From assembly GCF_963576615.1 (NCBI RefSeq), contig NC_088712.1, positions 20,613,870 through 20,677,869 of the forward strand: a stretch of 64,000 nt of DNA. Direction: 5' to 3'. This document shows positions 1 to 12,664 of this stretch, one piece after another. Below the pieces are notes generated by a model, which did not search any database, was not told the origin of the DNA, and was given only the letters and a program-made list of their open reading frames with translations. A program made the position numbers and the translations under genes. Every line of letters begins with the position of its first letter. Within the stretch, counting starts at the first letter, position 1. This stretch comes from Watersipora subatra. Its lineage: Eukaryota > Bryozoa > Gymnolaemata > Cheilostomatida > Watersiporidae.

Positions 1-1
1 G

Positions 2-1123
2 TGGAGATGCACGACCTTTGGGCAGGGCCCCACCAGAAACCAGGGGTGCGCGCCGACTGGAGCCCCCTCAAAAGCCAAACTAGTAGAGGAGGCCGAAGGC
101 ACAGACAAGCAAATACCAATGAAGGACTGCTCGGTTGTACTGAAACCAATTCCTACCAAATGGAAACAGACAGTAAAAGAGACCGTAGACGGAGTGGCTA
201 GAAATATTTGGTACACCCTCGCATCCTACCAAAAGATGGAGGCCGCTGAGGATCGAGTGAGGGGAGAATGCTGCCTCTGCGGCTTCCAGAACAAAGAAAG
301 CCGGATAGTCAGGCAAAATATCCAACAAAACTACTGGCGTTTCTGGTGCCGATGCCAGAAGAACTCTTCATCCTTTTTTACCATATATAAACACCAGAGG
401 AAGGCAGAGAACGCAGAGCACCACCCCTTTGTCATGTACCCGGTAGACCAGGAGTCGTTCCCAGACTTCTGTAAATATATGGGATGGGAGAAATACCCCC
501 CCCCCTTTGGAACCTGTCTGCCTTTGAAGGATGGGGCTGGATGGATAAAGAACAGAAAGGCGGGGCAAAAAAGGGGGAGGCCCAGTCAGCCGAAAAGGAC
601 AGTGAGCTCTGGCCCAGAAACAGCCTAGGAAAGAAAGGCAGGCCTTCCTAACATAAAAATTCGGATAAACAATTGTCAGGTGACGGAGGGAAAAGAAATC
701 CTGGACATACCATTCTTCTGAGAGTATACAATTCCGAAGTTAAAAGAGAAGGCAGGACAAAGGATGGAGCACACAGCATCTGCCCAGCGGAGGGAGGGTT
801 CCTCACACAGTACGGCCCCAGCAAAGATTCTGAATGATGCGGGCTGCCAGCTGGAAGCAGAAGGAACCGATGGGCCGGCACTGAAGGTTCACGCTAGTGC
901 CGCAGACACAGCAGGGATCTACACGGACCCTGACACAGAAGTCCATACTCCAGCCAGCAAAGATGTAGAGTCCCATAAGGATACTGACAGAAGCTACAAG
1001 CGCAAAAGATACCTTTGCAGAGCTGAGCGCGAGGAGAGTGACTACCGACGATACAGGCGGCTAGCCCAAGAATGCCAACGGGAGGCGCAGCGCCTAAGGG
1101 CCCACGCTCGCCAGTATAAGTAA
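2..1123 (+). pseudogene. Cys/His-rich, coiled-coil ORF of the LTR element, with two in-frame stops
   Basis: One frame stays open from the window edge to TAA at 1121-1123, except for TAG at 626-628 and TGA at 719-721. The first ATG in frame is at 119. Counting from that ATG, a central block carries GECCLCGF, then YWRFWCRCQ, then His and FPDFCKYM, ending in PFGTC. This C-x2-C / C-x-C / H-rich spacing suggests a metal-binding fold. The C-terminal part (764-1123) is highly charged with heptad-like RRYRRLAQECQREAQRL and probably forms a coiled coil. The same order of blocks, with alignable residues, occurs in the ORF at 29885-30970. I recognise no named family. It is not a classical CCHC Gag knuckle. 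Position just before the 3' LTR suggests a 3' accessory ORF, or gag if pol has been deleted. Confidence 0.6.
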
Positions 1124-1185
1124 AAACAAACCGACGACATTGGACTTAATTGTTGACCCCCAGGCTAAACAATTAGGGAAGAGAA

Positions 1186-1222
1186 TGTGAAGGACTGGGC
1201 ATATACACTTGTCACTGGCAAC

Positions 1223-1295
<73 letters not shown>

Positions 1296-1975
1296 ATCCT
1301 TAGAATAGCACAATCGCCTAACCTTCATGTTGTATTACATAATCCTATATATCCCTTTCTTGTTGTCTTACATAATCCTTTATATATCATTTTACGCCTG
1401 CATACACTCATGTAAACCATGTACTCTTACATAATATCCTTACGCACTCCTTTTATGGGCATGAATCGAATAGTAGGCAGAGAATGCGGTTATATAAGCC
1501 AGTGCACGAGTTGCACTGGCGGGATTGATAACTTCATGTTGTTGTATGTACATATTCACGGTTATAAATAATAAACAGACTAAACTCTATTCACAAGGAC
1601 TGATTGCATTTACTCCTGCCTGGGTGGCTTAAAGGTGGTGGAAGGCAAGGATTGATCTGACTCTAGACCGAAATGCCTGGGTGGATTTAAGGAACGCTAG
1701 GGGTTGGTCTACGCTTCAACTAGACCTGATCGAATATGCAATAGGATAAGGGGTCAGGCTCTAGAGCGAGCTGCTCGGGGACCTAGACTAGCCAACGATA
1801 AAGACACAGGGGGCAGGCTACATTGGGTTCGGAGTAAGCCTGAATATTGGGTAGTTGTCACAGACTGATCTGACCATTGAGTGTGTCAGGCAGGCCCAGC
1901 AAAGGGGACACCTAGAGTTCAGGCTGCGTCCACCTGTTAGTGCAGTAAAGCTGGCTCAGCTACCGGGGCCAGACA
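1186..1975 (+). repeat. Candidate 3' LTR (TG...CA)
   Basis: It begins TGTGAAGGAC directly after the polypurine tract and may end ...GGGGCCAGACA at 1975, where base composition drops to that of the host. Inside are a (TA)n tract (1224-1292), a TATA box TATATAAG at 1491 and AATAAA at 1570-1575, in the order expected for U3, R and U5. A near-repeat, GCCTGGGTGG, occurs at 1618 and 1675. The 3' boundary is inferred because the 5' LTR is not in the window. Confidence 0.5.
1224..1292. repeat. (TA)n microsatellite in the LTR
   Basis: Uninterrupted TA dinucleotides of about 34 units, inside the putative U3. The apparent peptide across it (alternating Tyr-Ile) is an artefact. Confidence 0.95.
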
Positions 1976-2286
1976 TTTTCAATATTTTGCTTGCTATATA
2001 TTTTCATAATGGCTTTTATTGTTACCATCCTACTGACCTCTGCATGCATTTATTTTTTTAGTTAAATAGTAATTTTTAGTTAATAGCAAGCGAATAACAA
2101 CTAGATAACCTTTTTATGTAGATAGAAGAAGTGTCTGACAGGGATTCTTGTTTGTCTTTGCAGATAAGCTACAACTGACAACCTACCACTAACCAAAAGT
2201 TCACTATTTAATTTTGCTTATATGCAACGTTTGTGCATTTCTGAATCTCTGTTGAAAAAAATTATTTTCATTCAAAAAAGCCAATT

Positions 2287-2930
2287 TTATTTTTATTCTA
2301 AAAATATGTCTTTTCTTTAAACCAGTTAAACTTTACTCACTTTGCAATAAAGTTATAAATTTATTTTTTTTTAAATAATTCTATTACAATGAAGCTCCAG
2401 TAAAGTTAGGAAAAGCATCAGTTATGACTTGTCTTATTAGGAGTAGGCCTAAATATATGGCTGCCTTCAACAAAGATAATTAATTTAGTATTTTAGTCAC
2501 ATTATCGAATATTTACTACTTACCAGTTGTTGTAACTAATACAAAAGCCAGCACAAGAGAATGAAATTTTACTGCCCCAATTTAATATTGGAGTTTTTAA
2601 ACTCATTAAGTTTTTAAAACGGCTTTTTAAGTTTTTAAAACGGCTTTTTAAGTTTTCTATAACATTTTAGACAAAATTTTCATATCTGTAAGAAAAAAGT
2701 GAAGTTAGCTTCACTCAAAATGGTCAATTTTGTATGCACTCTAAAAATATGTCTTTTCTCTGAACCAATTTAAACTTTATTCTTTTTGCAATCAAGTGCT
2801 GACCTCTTTTTTTCCTGAAAACAAGTCTATCACAATGAAGTTCCTTTAAAGTTAGCACTAGCATCAATCATGACGTATCATATTGAGTTTAGGCCCAAAT
2901 ATATGGCTGCCTTTAACAAAGATACGGTTA
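2287..2930 (+). repeat. Two diverged direct copies of a ~200-bp segment
   Basis: 2287-2480 and 2720-2930 align along their length. Both contain AAAAATATGTCTTTTCT, then ATCACAATGAAG or ATTACAATGAAG, then CCCAAATATATGGCTGCC or CCTAAATATATGGCTGCC, then AACAAAGAT. The offset is about 430 bp. A further small duplication follows: GATACGG...AAGTACAGGTACAAG...GCTTCATAAC at 2921 and again near 3075. Confidence 0.75.
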
Positions 2931-3377
2931 AAACTTCAAGTACAGGTACAAGTACAAGGAAGTTGCTTCATAACTGACTTTTTTTAATTTCTGCTAAAAA
3001 TTGTAGAAAGAATAAATATGAAAATATGAAAATTAAAACAAATAAAAAAAATTATGACAATGAGTCAGAATCAAAGATACGGTAAAAGCCTTAAGTACAG
3101 GTACAAGAACAAGATGATAGCTTCATAACAGACATTTTTTCATTTTTGAAAAAAATATAGAAAGAATAAATAGAGGTAATTTGAAATATGAAAATTAAAC
3201 AAATCAAAATATTATATTAATGAGTCAAATGTTAATAGTCAACAAAAATAATAATTATTCATCATGTTTCTTTCTAGCAGCAAACAAAACTTTCATGTTT
3301 TTTGTCAGTTACAAAAAACAGTGAACACTTTGTATTTCTCAAACAGCTGATGCTCATCAGGAAGTGACTTGTAATCC

Positions 3378-5790
3378 TTTGAACGCTAATGGCCACTTTT
3401 GTAGCATTGCATAGGGTGTGTCAGAATCCCTAAAGGCCGCTATTGCGGCCTTCATATACTTTTTTACAAAAGCTGTTTCTAACTAACAGCAGAAACCAAT
3501 CAAAGTAATTTTTGCACATAATATTAGATCCAAATTTTCACCTCCATTTGTGACATTTTTAAATATCTTTACCAACTGCCTTTGTTTTAATAACAACTTT
3601 ATTAGAACGATATCGCAAAAAAAATTGATCTGACTTACCTGTTGATAGGTCATAAATGATTAGGACGCAAATAAAAAATGTTATGATACTAATTGTAATT
3701 TGCCAGTATATTTTAAGTCATGGAATGATGATAAACAAGTGCACAATGGATACGATAGCAATGTAAATGATTTAAAAGTTTTTATAATCTTACAAACTTT
3801 ATGCTTTTAGCCAGAACAAAGGTGAAGCACTGTTTTTTTCGGTTTTGCTGAGATTTGTGAGGGTTGCCCGACCTTTTTATTAGTGTTTTTTATCAAATAT
3901 CTTTGTACTATGAGCACATTTAAAAACATTTAAAAAAAAATTTAAAACTTTTGATCATTGGACAGATTGCCTAGGGTTAGTGACACACATTCACAAAAAT
4001 GCCCAAGCTTCCAAGGGTTAAATACTTTTATAACAAAAGCAAATGAAGTATTCACAAAAGTTATTTTCTTACATTCAAATGTTCACAGCATGTAGTTAGT
4101 TGTATGTCAACAGTAGTTGAGTAATACAACATATATCAGTCGGAATTATTGTGATGAGAAACGGAAGCCGGTTAAGGGCCACAAAGGACCATTACGGTAA
4201 GCCGGCCATGCTCAAACAAGAGTTTTTGTTTGAGCACAGCCTTAAGGTCAGCTTAGCAGAACAAAGGCAGTCTCATGCTGGCCTCACCAGGCCGAGGCTA
4301 GAAAAGACTGTATCGGCTTGCACTTTGATGAGCTAGTCAAAAGAAAAAGGAAGCTAGTGATGGGCAGGGCTTATGGTAACCGAGCCCGCTACAAATAAAC
4401 TGACTTACCATATAGCCGGCACCAAATGAACTGACCTACTCATGAGCTGACTATTTCAAAAAGGAGATAAAACCTGCTTGCCAGAAAACTAAATGAAGAG
4501 CGAGATCATCCAAGAGAAGGGAGCGTGTGGGAAACTCTCCTGAAGCAGTTTATACATGCTCACATACTCACTGCAATTATATTCACATTTTTTCTCAATA
4601 CATATAAAGCCAAGTACTGTTAACTGTTTAGGTTTTCTGTGAGGAGGTAAAGAGTTGCAGTGGATATTTTATATATTTTTATCAGTATACGGTTTTGACT
4701 TTTAACTTATTTATCAGCAAACTTATCACATGAAGGTGATACTATTGATCAAAAGCAACTAGTACACTTTTTTAAAACTGCACTTTTGCTTTTTTAGTAG
4801 TTCTTTCAAATTTGAGATTATATTTTTTTACATTTTTTTATCTTTTTTGAAATCTACCAAATAGTTTTAATCTGGTATCTTTTATATTATAAACAGAACA
4901 CGTTATCATTTATTTTTTGTGATTTTTTCAAGAGCAGTGGTTACAGTCATCAAATTTAGTTACCTCATGAACTCATTATTAAACGTTTCACGAGTCCTCA
5001 GTAGCTGAAAATGTTTTACTTTCATAATACACAAAAAGTCGTGAACATTTACCATCTTAATTATATCTTAAGGTGCAGATAACAAAGTCAATTTGTATAT
5101 CCAATAACATTAGTTGAAGATTGGCAAACATCTGGGGTTCAAGTTATCGTTACTTTGTTCAGTGGAAATAAAATTAATGGAAAACAATTGGAGATGTAAG
5201 TAAAATTTTACACTAAACAATGCTGAACACAAATTTTAGCTGTTACGTAAACACCTGTGAGGAAATTTTTCAGCTAGGTTTTATTGAACATTATGGAAAT
5301 TGAACTATCAAGTTGGTTTACACACAGCAATTTTTAACAAAAACCTGTTGTAGCTTGCATGAGATATTAAAAGTAGTCAAACCGCTAGCTGATGTAAATA
5401 AGTTGTTTTTAATTTTTGGAAGAGTCAATTTACGAAGTTAGGAAAACTGACTTATGCATACATTTGTAGTCCCAACAAATTTAAGTACTAACAGGACTTT
5501 TACAGAGTTCAATTAGTAAACAAAAACTGGCAAAGTTTATATCACTGCCTCATTATTACGTTAAACATTAAGCAGACATTGAGAAGACTACTACATATAC
5601 AACTGTTGCGCCGTTATTTCATGGCGTACAAATCAACCTTAACCTTTTGAACCATAACGACTGGTTTTGCGGCATTGCGTAGGGTGTGTCAGAATCCCCA
5701 AAGGCCGCTTTTTCGGAATTTACAAGGCTTTGTTTACAAAAGCTGTATCTAAGTAACAGCAGAAATCTATCAAATTAATTTGTAAACCTT
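3378..5790 (+). repeat. Pair of dispersed direct repeats (3378-3535 and 5648-5790)
   Basis: The two ~150-bp blocks share GCATAGGGTGTGTCAGAATC or GCGTAGGGTGTGTCAGAATC, CCCCAAAGGCCGC or CCCTAAAGGCCGC, TTTACAAAAGCTGT and AACAGCAGAAA, about 2.25 kb apart. They are probably copies of one short non-autonomous repeat. No terminal inverted repeat was found. Confidence 0.65.
4145..4640 (+). repeat. GC-richer repeat-like segment, possible solo LTR
   Basis: A ~500-bp island with transposon-like composition in AT-rich surroundings. It starts near TGTGATGAGAAACGG and has an ATAAA-type signal near its end (AATACATATAAAG, about 4597). Its 61-codon frame (4151-4336) resembles nothing known to me. The solo-LTR reading is a guess from composition and the TG start. 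Confidence 0.3.
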
Positions 5791-6221
5791 TGTAGTGTAA
5801 ACCTTCATAATAATAAGATCTGTGCCTATACATATGTCTGAAGGCACATTTAGAAAATGGAAAATTGCATTGTAAAGGGGTTGTACACATGACCTCCAGC
5901 TTCACCCTTAGACACTACCACCAGGACCAATAATGCATCTTCCATGGTTTTTTAATAATTGTGTTTATATTTATTTTTCATTATTCATTGTCACACTTTA
6001 AGATTTTTTTATGGCAGTTAACTGCCTTTTATCCCGTGTTATAAAGAATCTTTACTTGTAGTGTTGCAATAAAGGACAGTAAGTCAAACTCCCAACAGCT
6101 GGGGCTAATGAAGAATGTTGAGGTGGAATGCCAGGGTGTGATCAACTTGACAAAAGGCTCTTTTGATCAGCCAAATGAGACTTAAATTTTCATGTGGTGT
6201 TGGTTTATAAAAAAATGAAAA

Positions 6222-7590
6222 ATGGCAGTTCTGCGTCGACTACCGCCAGCTTGATAAGATTACTAAACAGGACGCCTACTTCAGGACTCACATCGACAAC
6301 CGCCTCAAGGCCCTATCTAACATCAAGCTCTTCAGTTTGTTGGAACTGATCAGTAGCTAGTGGCAAGCAATTTTATACTGGAATGCATGAAATAAGTTAG
6401 CATTCGTGGCCCGTACCCATCTTGGGACCCCTTCAAAAAGCAACTACTTCTACAGAGAGCAGAAAGTCATTCTTTTTAATTTACTTTAGCTAGCCCTTTC
6501 TAAAAGCTGATAAAATGCTACTGCATAGGCTTCGTTGATAGACATCGTAGTTCTATCTGGATGGCATCATAGCCATTAAACCAAACTTTGACACCAGCCT
6601 GCATCAATTAGAGGATGTGTTCTCAGTGCTAAATAAAGCAGGGCTCAGGCTAACCAAATGCAAGATTCACCAGCTGCAAGTATGCAACTTGAAACACATC
6701 GTGAGCAAACTGAGTTGGTTACCAGTCCTAAGAAAAAACAGACTGTTCAAGAATAGCTTACATCTTTAGATCTCAGGGAGCTACAAGGCTGTCTGACACG
6801 GTATTCTACTACCGGTAGTACTTTGTGAAGTTTGCCACTATAGTACAGACTCTGCTCAAAGTGTTACAGATAAAGAATGGCCGCAAATGCAGGCAACTGA
6901 GAGTGGACATGTAGCTGTCAGAAAACTTTTAAAAGTCCAGCAATTGGTTAGGATACAGCCAAATCTGATCAGCTTGACTTTCTCTCTATGACCACCCTAA
7001 ATGTTGCGCTATCTACCGACTGTCTGTTTGAGGAAGCTTTGTCTGACAGACACAGCCCGTGGCTGATTATGGGGGAAAATTTTTGGTTCTATGAAGCAAA
7101 GCACAAAACAAAAAGGGCAGCCAGAGGAAGGCAGAGACTATATGCCAGTAGCCTAAGCAAAAGTTGACGATAGACTTGGTGGGGCCCCAGCCAAAAACAC
7201 CTTGAGGTTAGAAGTGATTTTTTGGGTTGGACTGACCACTTCACCTAATATTAAAAGGGTTTGGACTTTTCAGAAAAACTACATCTGGTGCAGATATAGA
7301 AGATGCTAAATGATCCAAAAGGAACAACCCCTCAAACCCTGGCAACGGGGTGTGGATAATAAATAAGAGCAGGAGTGCAGGCGACAACCAAAACTTGCAG
7401 GCCAGATTTATGTGGCCCTACAAAATAATGAAAGCCTTCTCTAACCATGTGAACCAGCGAGAAAAGTATTGCAGAGAAATCATAGGTTCTCTGAAGCCTT
7501 ACCGGGTCTACTTAAAAAAACTGGGACTAGCCCAGACTACTCATAGACCAACAAAAGATTTTATATTTGACCGAAGCTAAACTAACATAA
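6222..7590 (+). mobile_element. Decayed Ty3/gypsy retrotransposon fragment (RT to integrase)
   Basis: Frames broken by stops and shifts still spell reverse transcriptase blocks: FCVDYRQLDKITKQDAY near 6230-6280, then IIAIKPNFDTSLHQLEDVF and LRLTKCKIHQLQV (about 6560-6690), the palm region after the catalytic YxDD site. The YxDD equivalent itself is damaged (YLDG). Integrase remnants follow: a match to the D-x-x-GP-x-P-x-T strand near 7170-7200 and a C-terminal segment LQARFMWPYKIMKAF at 7400-7440. RNase H and much of integrase between them are missing. No LTRs could be assigned. Confidence 0.8.
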
Positions 7591-10319
7591 ATAGAACAAC
7601 AACTCTGGTCGGAAGAATGAATGGAGAATGGAATATGCAAAAGCTAGATACTCAAAACCTTCAGAAGCATGATCCTCGTATGAAGACCTCTTAAGACATG
7701 CTGGGCAAGCAATTGAAACAAATTTCGAAATCAAAAGAGCCTTGTCACATCAAGACAGCAGGTCTAAAAATCAACTTTGACTTTCATGCAGCACAGTCTC
7801 TGACCATCAAAAAAGCCATACTGCTATGCTAATAAGGCATGTTTTAAGATTCCACATGCACATCCTGCGTGAATTCAATGATGTGATATGGTGACAAAAA
7901 TGCTCCCAGCGCAACTGCCGCTTCTTAAAAAAAATTTTCATTGCCTACCACAACAGAGCAAGGTAATTACAGAGTTTTTGCATTTTAACTCCAAATATCT
8001 TATGAGTTACGGCCTTCTCACCCTGTTGACATATATTCTCATCAGAATAAGCTATCTGATTCATTAGTAAAAATGATAAGTCAGCTGAGTCCCTTAAAGA
8101 CAAGATAAGGAGAGCACCAAGAGACTCATTTGAGAACAAGAGTTTCTCATAGACTGGAACCAGAGTATGAGTCCATGTGCAACGATATGATTACTGCTAA
8201 TTCATTGCTGATAACGCAGCAGTCTTCCCAAATAAGAAAAAGACTGGCGATGTACGATGTCTAGATCCAGCTGACTCAGTGAGCACTTTTCCACTTTCTT
8301 CTAAAGTAGGACTTGCTTGTTTTTAGTCTCACCTGGCTTGCTCTCGAACTTCACCCCTCCTTCCGCACTAAGCGCCTAAGCTGGTTTCAATTATGCTTTA
8401 CAAAGAGCAATCGCTAGGAGTAGGAGCAATCGGTCAAGCCAGTCAGATCTAACAAACCAGATTTTTCCCACCTTGAATAAAAGAAAACTATGACTGTCAT
8501 GAGGGAGTTGAAAAGGCAACCCGATCTGTCATGGCTCACAACAAGCCACAACTAGGAGACACTTTCTGAACAACCTCATTGTGCTGAGGCTGATCTGGCT
8601 CAAAAATAAACCGGCAACTTAACTTTTGACACTTGAAGTGTAATAGTTAAAGAAAACTTGGATAGACAACTCGCCAGCCAAGGAAGAAGTTTTGAAAACT
8701 AAAAAAATGCCTTTGTCATGTCACAGGCGGTGGTTTCATGGCTGCTTGGGTTGGTGAGCATGATGCAGCATCTGTGGCTATGAGAAATGTCATCAGCAGA
8801 GCTGCGACTACGTGGTCTAGAAATTTTCCAACATGACCACTTGGCACTGTGTGTTTAAGGACTGAGTTGTCCAGCTTAGAGGGATCTACAAAATTAGTAG
8901 TTGTAGACCTGTGGTACATCGTACCAAACTGCCAAATTAGTAAAAGGATATATGGGCACGAGGCTTGGGGCTGGACCTGTCCATAGAACAGTGCACCCCT
9001 CTTTTACCACATATTGCTGGCTTCACAAGAACCAGTTGAGGCATCAGGTAATTGGATAGATGCATGTGCTTTAGAAGAGAAACATAAGTTGGTGGACTGA
9101 AGAGGAAAAATGACTGACAAGAGCCTCAAATGGGAGAGGCCATCACCCAGGTGAAAAAAACAGGAGATCCCGGTTCACCCACTAACATAGGAGCTGGGCT
9201 ATCTAGCCACTGACCCCCTCATCCAGATTTTAGTATGCTGTTCAGCTAGGTATCTTTCATAGGACCGGCAAGAAAAGATAGACAATTAACTAATGTTGGA
9301 CATCCTACACCCATTGAATGCAGCGGAGGTCTCATTTGACATTGCTGCTATTGCAAAGCTCAACCATCAGGACCTGCGACAATCCTAAAGATCCTACATC
9401 AAGAACTCTGACACCTGGAGTATGGAACCTTACTGCACTGACTCTAGGTTCAGACACTAGTCTCTCGGAGCTATAGACAACCCTATGACAGCCAGTAGGG
9501 ATGAAAGTGTAGAATACGATAGCCAAGCCTTCGGTCACACAATGAAACAGTCAACCAGTCAACCATCACAATTGCTGGCTGACAGAAAGATTGCTTGGCC
9601 CAGCTGGACAGAGATGAAGCTAGCTGGACTCTGCCAAACCAAACAAAGAAAGCCTGAGAGGATAACCAGCCGGTCATTAAGCGATGACGAGATGACTCCC
9701 CAGCTACTGGGCCAGCTACTGGGCAGCACTGAGAAGAATGACTGATGTCGAAAGAAGCGAGCCTAGTGTATATTTAGAGATTTGCAATGAGCAAGAGAGC
9801 TAAAGCAAGGGAAATCTTCATTCTATGCAGTAACTTAAACACGCACACTGTTTACCGTATCTTAAACATTTATAACAAACAAATACATTAAACTTGAATA
9901 AAGTGGCTGTTATCAGTTGGAACAGTAAAGACTCACAGCAAGTCATTTAGAGAATCTTTTAAAAATCTTCATAGCAACTACAGATCAATCATTTTGCTCG
10001 TTTTTTCTGAATCAAAGTAATTTTATAATTCTATTTTCTATATATTTATATTCAATTTTATAATTTTATAATATTGACTTAAACTGAACACATGATAGGA
10101 CACAAAAAATGGGTCAATGTCTACATAGGAGCTAATATTAAACAATCTAACGAAAATGTAGCAGCTTTTTTCAAAACATTATTAATCGGATTTTCATCAT
10201 ACATCTGCTGCAGATGTTGCCTACCACAATGGAGCAAGGTAATTGCAGAGCTCTTGCATTATGCTGCAGCAGCAAACTTCATAATTTCTGGAGTTGTGTT
10301 ACCTGATTTTCTGGGATAA
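7591..10319. other. Probably transposon-derived DNA, no identifiable protein
   Basis: GC content stays above that of the surrounding region as far as about 9760. Several short frames occur (for example 9485-9745, 86 codons on +, rich in Gln, Ser, Thr and charged residues) but none resembles a known protein. A ~45-bp segment, TGCCTACCACAA-GGAGCAAGGTAATTGCAGAG, occurs at about 7944 and again at 10218. The simplest view is old gag or untranslated sequence of the gypsy element at 6.2-7.6 kb. Confidence 0.35.
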
Positions 10320-11463
10320 CTTTACGTTTGTTTGCTAAACCGATACCAAAAGTTTCTCAAAAACACTCAGAAAAAGGGCTAGAAAGGTAGATAAACTTAA
10401 TTTTCAAGGCGACAAATAATTGCATTTAACACAATTGCAAAAACGGAACTAATGAAAACTTTGTTTAAAGGGTCTGAAATGCTTAAAGTCAATAAATAGG
10501 TAGCAGCTTGTTTTTATCAAGAAAAAGTAGCAGCCCATGAATAAAATTCTAGTCAACAATATAAAATACGAGTTATGTACCTTTGAATTGGCAGTAGATT
10601 TAAAATTAAAGTGACCAAAAAAGTTGGTTTAGCTGACTTATTTGAAAAAGTATTGTATAATCACAGCTTTGTTTTTAGGAGTTATTTAATGGTTTTCATA
10701 GACTCTTCGCTAGCTGCTTTTGTAAGTCTTTCAAATTTGTATTGTTGCAATTAAGTATTACTATTGGGTTTAGCTAAACAAACTACACTCGGCAAAGGCC
10801 AAAATACTTCTTGACAAAAGGGAGTTAAATTTTTTTAAGCCAAATCTGCAAAACATGAGTGTGGTATCTGAGATGGTTCATTAGCTATTGTTAAAGCTAA
10901 AATATAAATTTTGCAAGACTGTACCAGCGACATATGTTCATGTTGTTGATATTTCGAATATTTCACTACATCGCACGGGTTAATAGTTTGTACTTATTTT
11001 CTATTTCTGTTTGCTTAGGGTTTACACAGCTCCAATTCACAACTAACATACTTGTTTGATTTGGTGTCCTTTGTCGGTTTCTCACGTTTCAACTCAGTCG
11101 CAACAGACTAACTGTCATGCTAAATATTTTAAATTCCAGCCATTTCTTAGAAAATTGCTATAATTTTATGTATTACTGTGGAATACTAAATTGAAATAAA
11201 TTAATCATTCAGCTCTTAAAATAACTATTCAAATCTCTCCTTTCAGATGGTATACCATTCAGAGAAAAAACATATTAATCTCATGTAAGCTTGTGTCTCA
11301 AAAAAAATTCAAGAAAGAATTTACACTTCAAAAAACCTCTACTTGCTTAAATAAAATTTGAATTTCTGAAATAAGTGATAGAATATAACCAATTGACTTT
11401 CAAATATTGTATTGTTACATACAATACAATATTACAAAAATATTTCTACATGAATATATATGT
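10320..11463. other. AT-rich stretch with no feature seen
   Basis: No long frame, repeat structure, TIR or exon-like segment was recognised on either strand. Confidence 0.6.
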
Positions 11464-11735
11464 TGAAATATTATTGTTCCTTTTGTCAAGCTTTTCATAG
11501 CTTTTCATAGCTTATTTTACTGTAATGCAGTTATAGCTTACTGGTTTATGTGGCTTTTTCGAATTTCTAGCTTGGCTGGCCAGCTGTTGATAATACTTGT
11601 TATGGTGTGATTAAAAAGTTGGTCACTCCTGTTGTAGCTGTCATATTGAACTGATATGAAAATTATACTGTCTCAATGTTTGCTATAGTAATTTATGTTT
11701 CAGCTATAAAACATAAATAAACTACAATATATAGC
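11464..11735 (+). repeat. Dispersed ~265-bp repeat, copy 1
   Basis: It aligns almost end to end with 35078-35335. Shared strings include GTTGATAATACTTGTTATGG, TGATTAAAAAGTTGGTCACT and TAGTAATTTATGTTTCAGCT. No terminal inverted repeats or tRNA-like A/B boxes are evident, so the class is unknown. The 5' part of this copy has a short tandem duplication (GCTTTTCATA). Confidence 0.8.
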
Positions 11736-11744
11736 TACATATAT

Positions 11745-11880
11745 ATATATAAATATATATATATAATATTATATAATATATATATAATATATATATATAT
11801 ATTATATATATATAATATAATATAATATTATATAATATATATATAATATTATGTAATATATATATATATTATATATATGC
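11745..11880. repeat. TA/AATAT-rich self-complementary low-complexity tract
   Basis: Mixtures of (TA)n and AATATTATA blocks that can fold back on themselves. Simple sequence only. Confidence 0.9.
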
Positions 11881-12664
11881 ATTTGTCATGAACATGGAAA
11901 TCATGTTATACTAATTTAGAACTCTTCATCATGAATAATCTCTTTCAAACCAATACATTGCAAATATCTATGTACATGCTAATATATCACCAAAAAACTG
12001 TCAAACATTTTCAATTAGTAAAAACATGTCTAGTAAATTTGTTCTTGATTTTTTAGATTTCATGGTCGGCTTTAAGAATCAATACGGTCCAATCAAAGGT
12101 GAATGATAACTTCTGTCTGACTACAACAGTTACTGACTACCTAAAAATCTCTACTTTCATTGAGCAATTTAAATCTAGCAAAATTATGAGGTAGTAATAA
12201 CTTTTACACAACAAATGTGTTTTTTGAATTTAATTTATGTTGTCTTATACCGTCCCTCCACTTATAATACTGAAAATTCATTTTTAAAACTAAAAGAAAA
12301 TAGGTTCAAGCGATAAAATTTAAGTCGCCACGATGTTTTCTGTTTTCAAGAAGACCTCAATATAAGGTTGCTATTTTGGTTATAACCTTTGCTTGAGATC
12401 TCTTCAAAGCAAATATGGAAGTTCTATTCCGATTATCCAGAAACCTTTTACATACCCCATTCAAATATTTTATTACATTACTTAGAAAAATATGTACATG
12501 AAATGGGTGAGTTTTTAAGGCAAGATAGCTCTCGTTGTTAAACCAGCCAAAATCAACATGCATGAGTTTTCTCACGATGGTCACGAATGAGTTAAAACTT
12601 GTTGCAAAAACATGTAAATGTTTGCAAAAAACAAATCAAAGCTGGCAACAATCGTCACAATTCA

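Larger units (their letters stand above)
1..1975 (+). mobile_element. 3' end of an LTR retroelement (internal region plus 3' LTR)
   Basis: This stretch is clearly GC-richer than the AT-rich DNA that begins near 1980, so the element boundary is visible as a composition shift. A long reading frame (2-1123) is followed by a purine run, AGGGAAGAGAA, at 1175-1185. That run touches TGTG at 1186, the usual arrangement of polypurine tract and 3' LTR start. The 5' part of the element lies outside the window, so pol genes cannot be checked and the family (gypsy, BEL or other) is open. A second element at 29885-31.7 kb has the same layout. Confidence 0.65.
1981..6219. other. AT-rich non-coding stretch with several direct duplications
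   Basis: No gene, exon or RNA gene is recognised. It holds the duplications listed separately (2287-2930, 2925-3150, 3378/5648) and a GC-richer segment at 4145-4640. A short tandem repeat near 2605-2650 has a unit like TTTTTAAGTTTTTAAAACGGC, present about two and a half times. Confidence 0.6.
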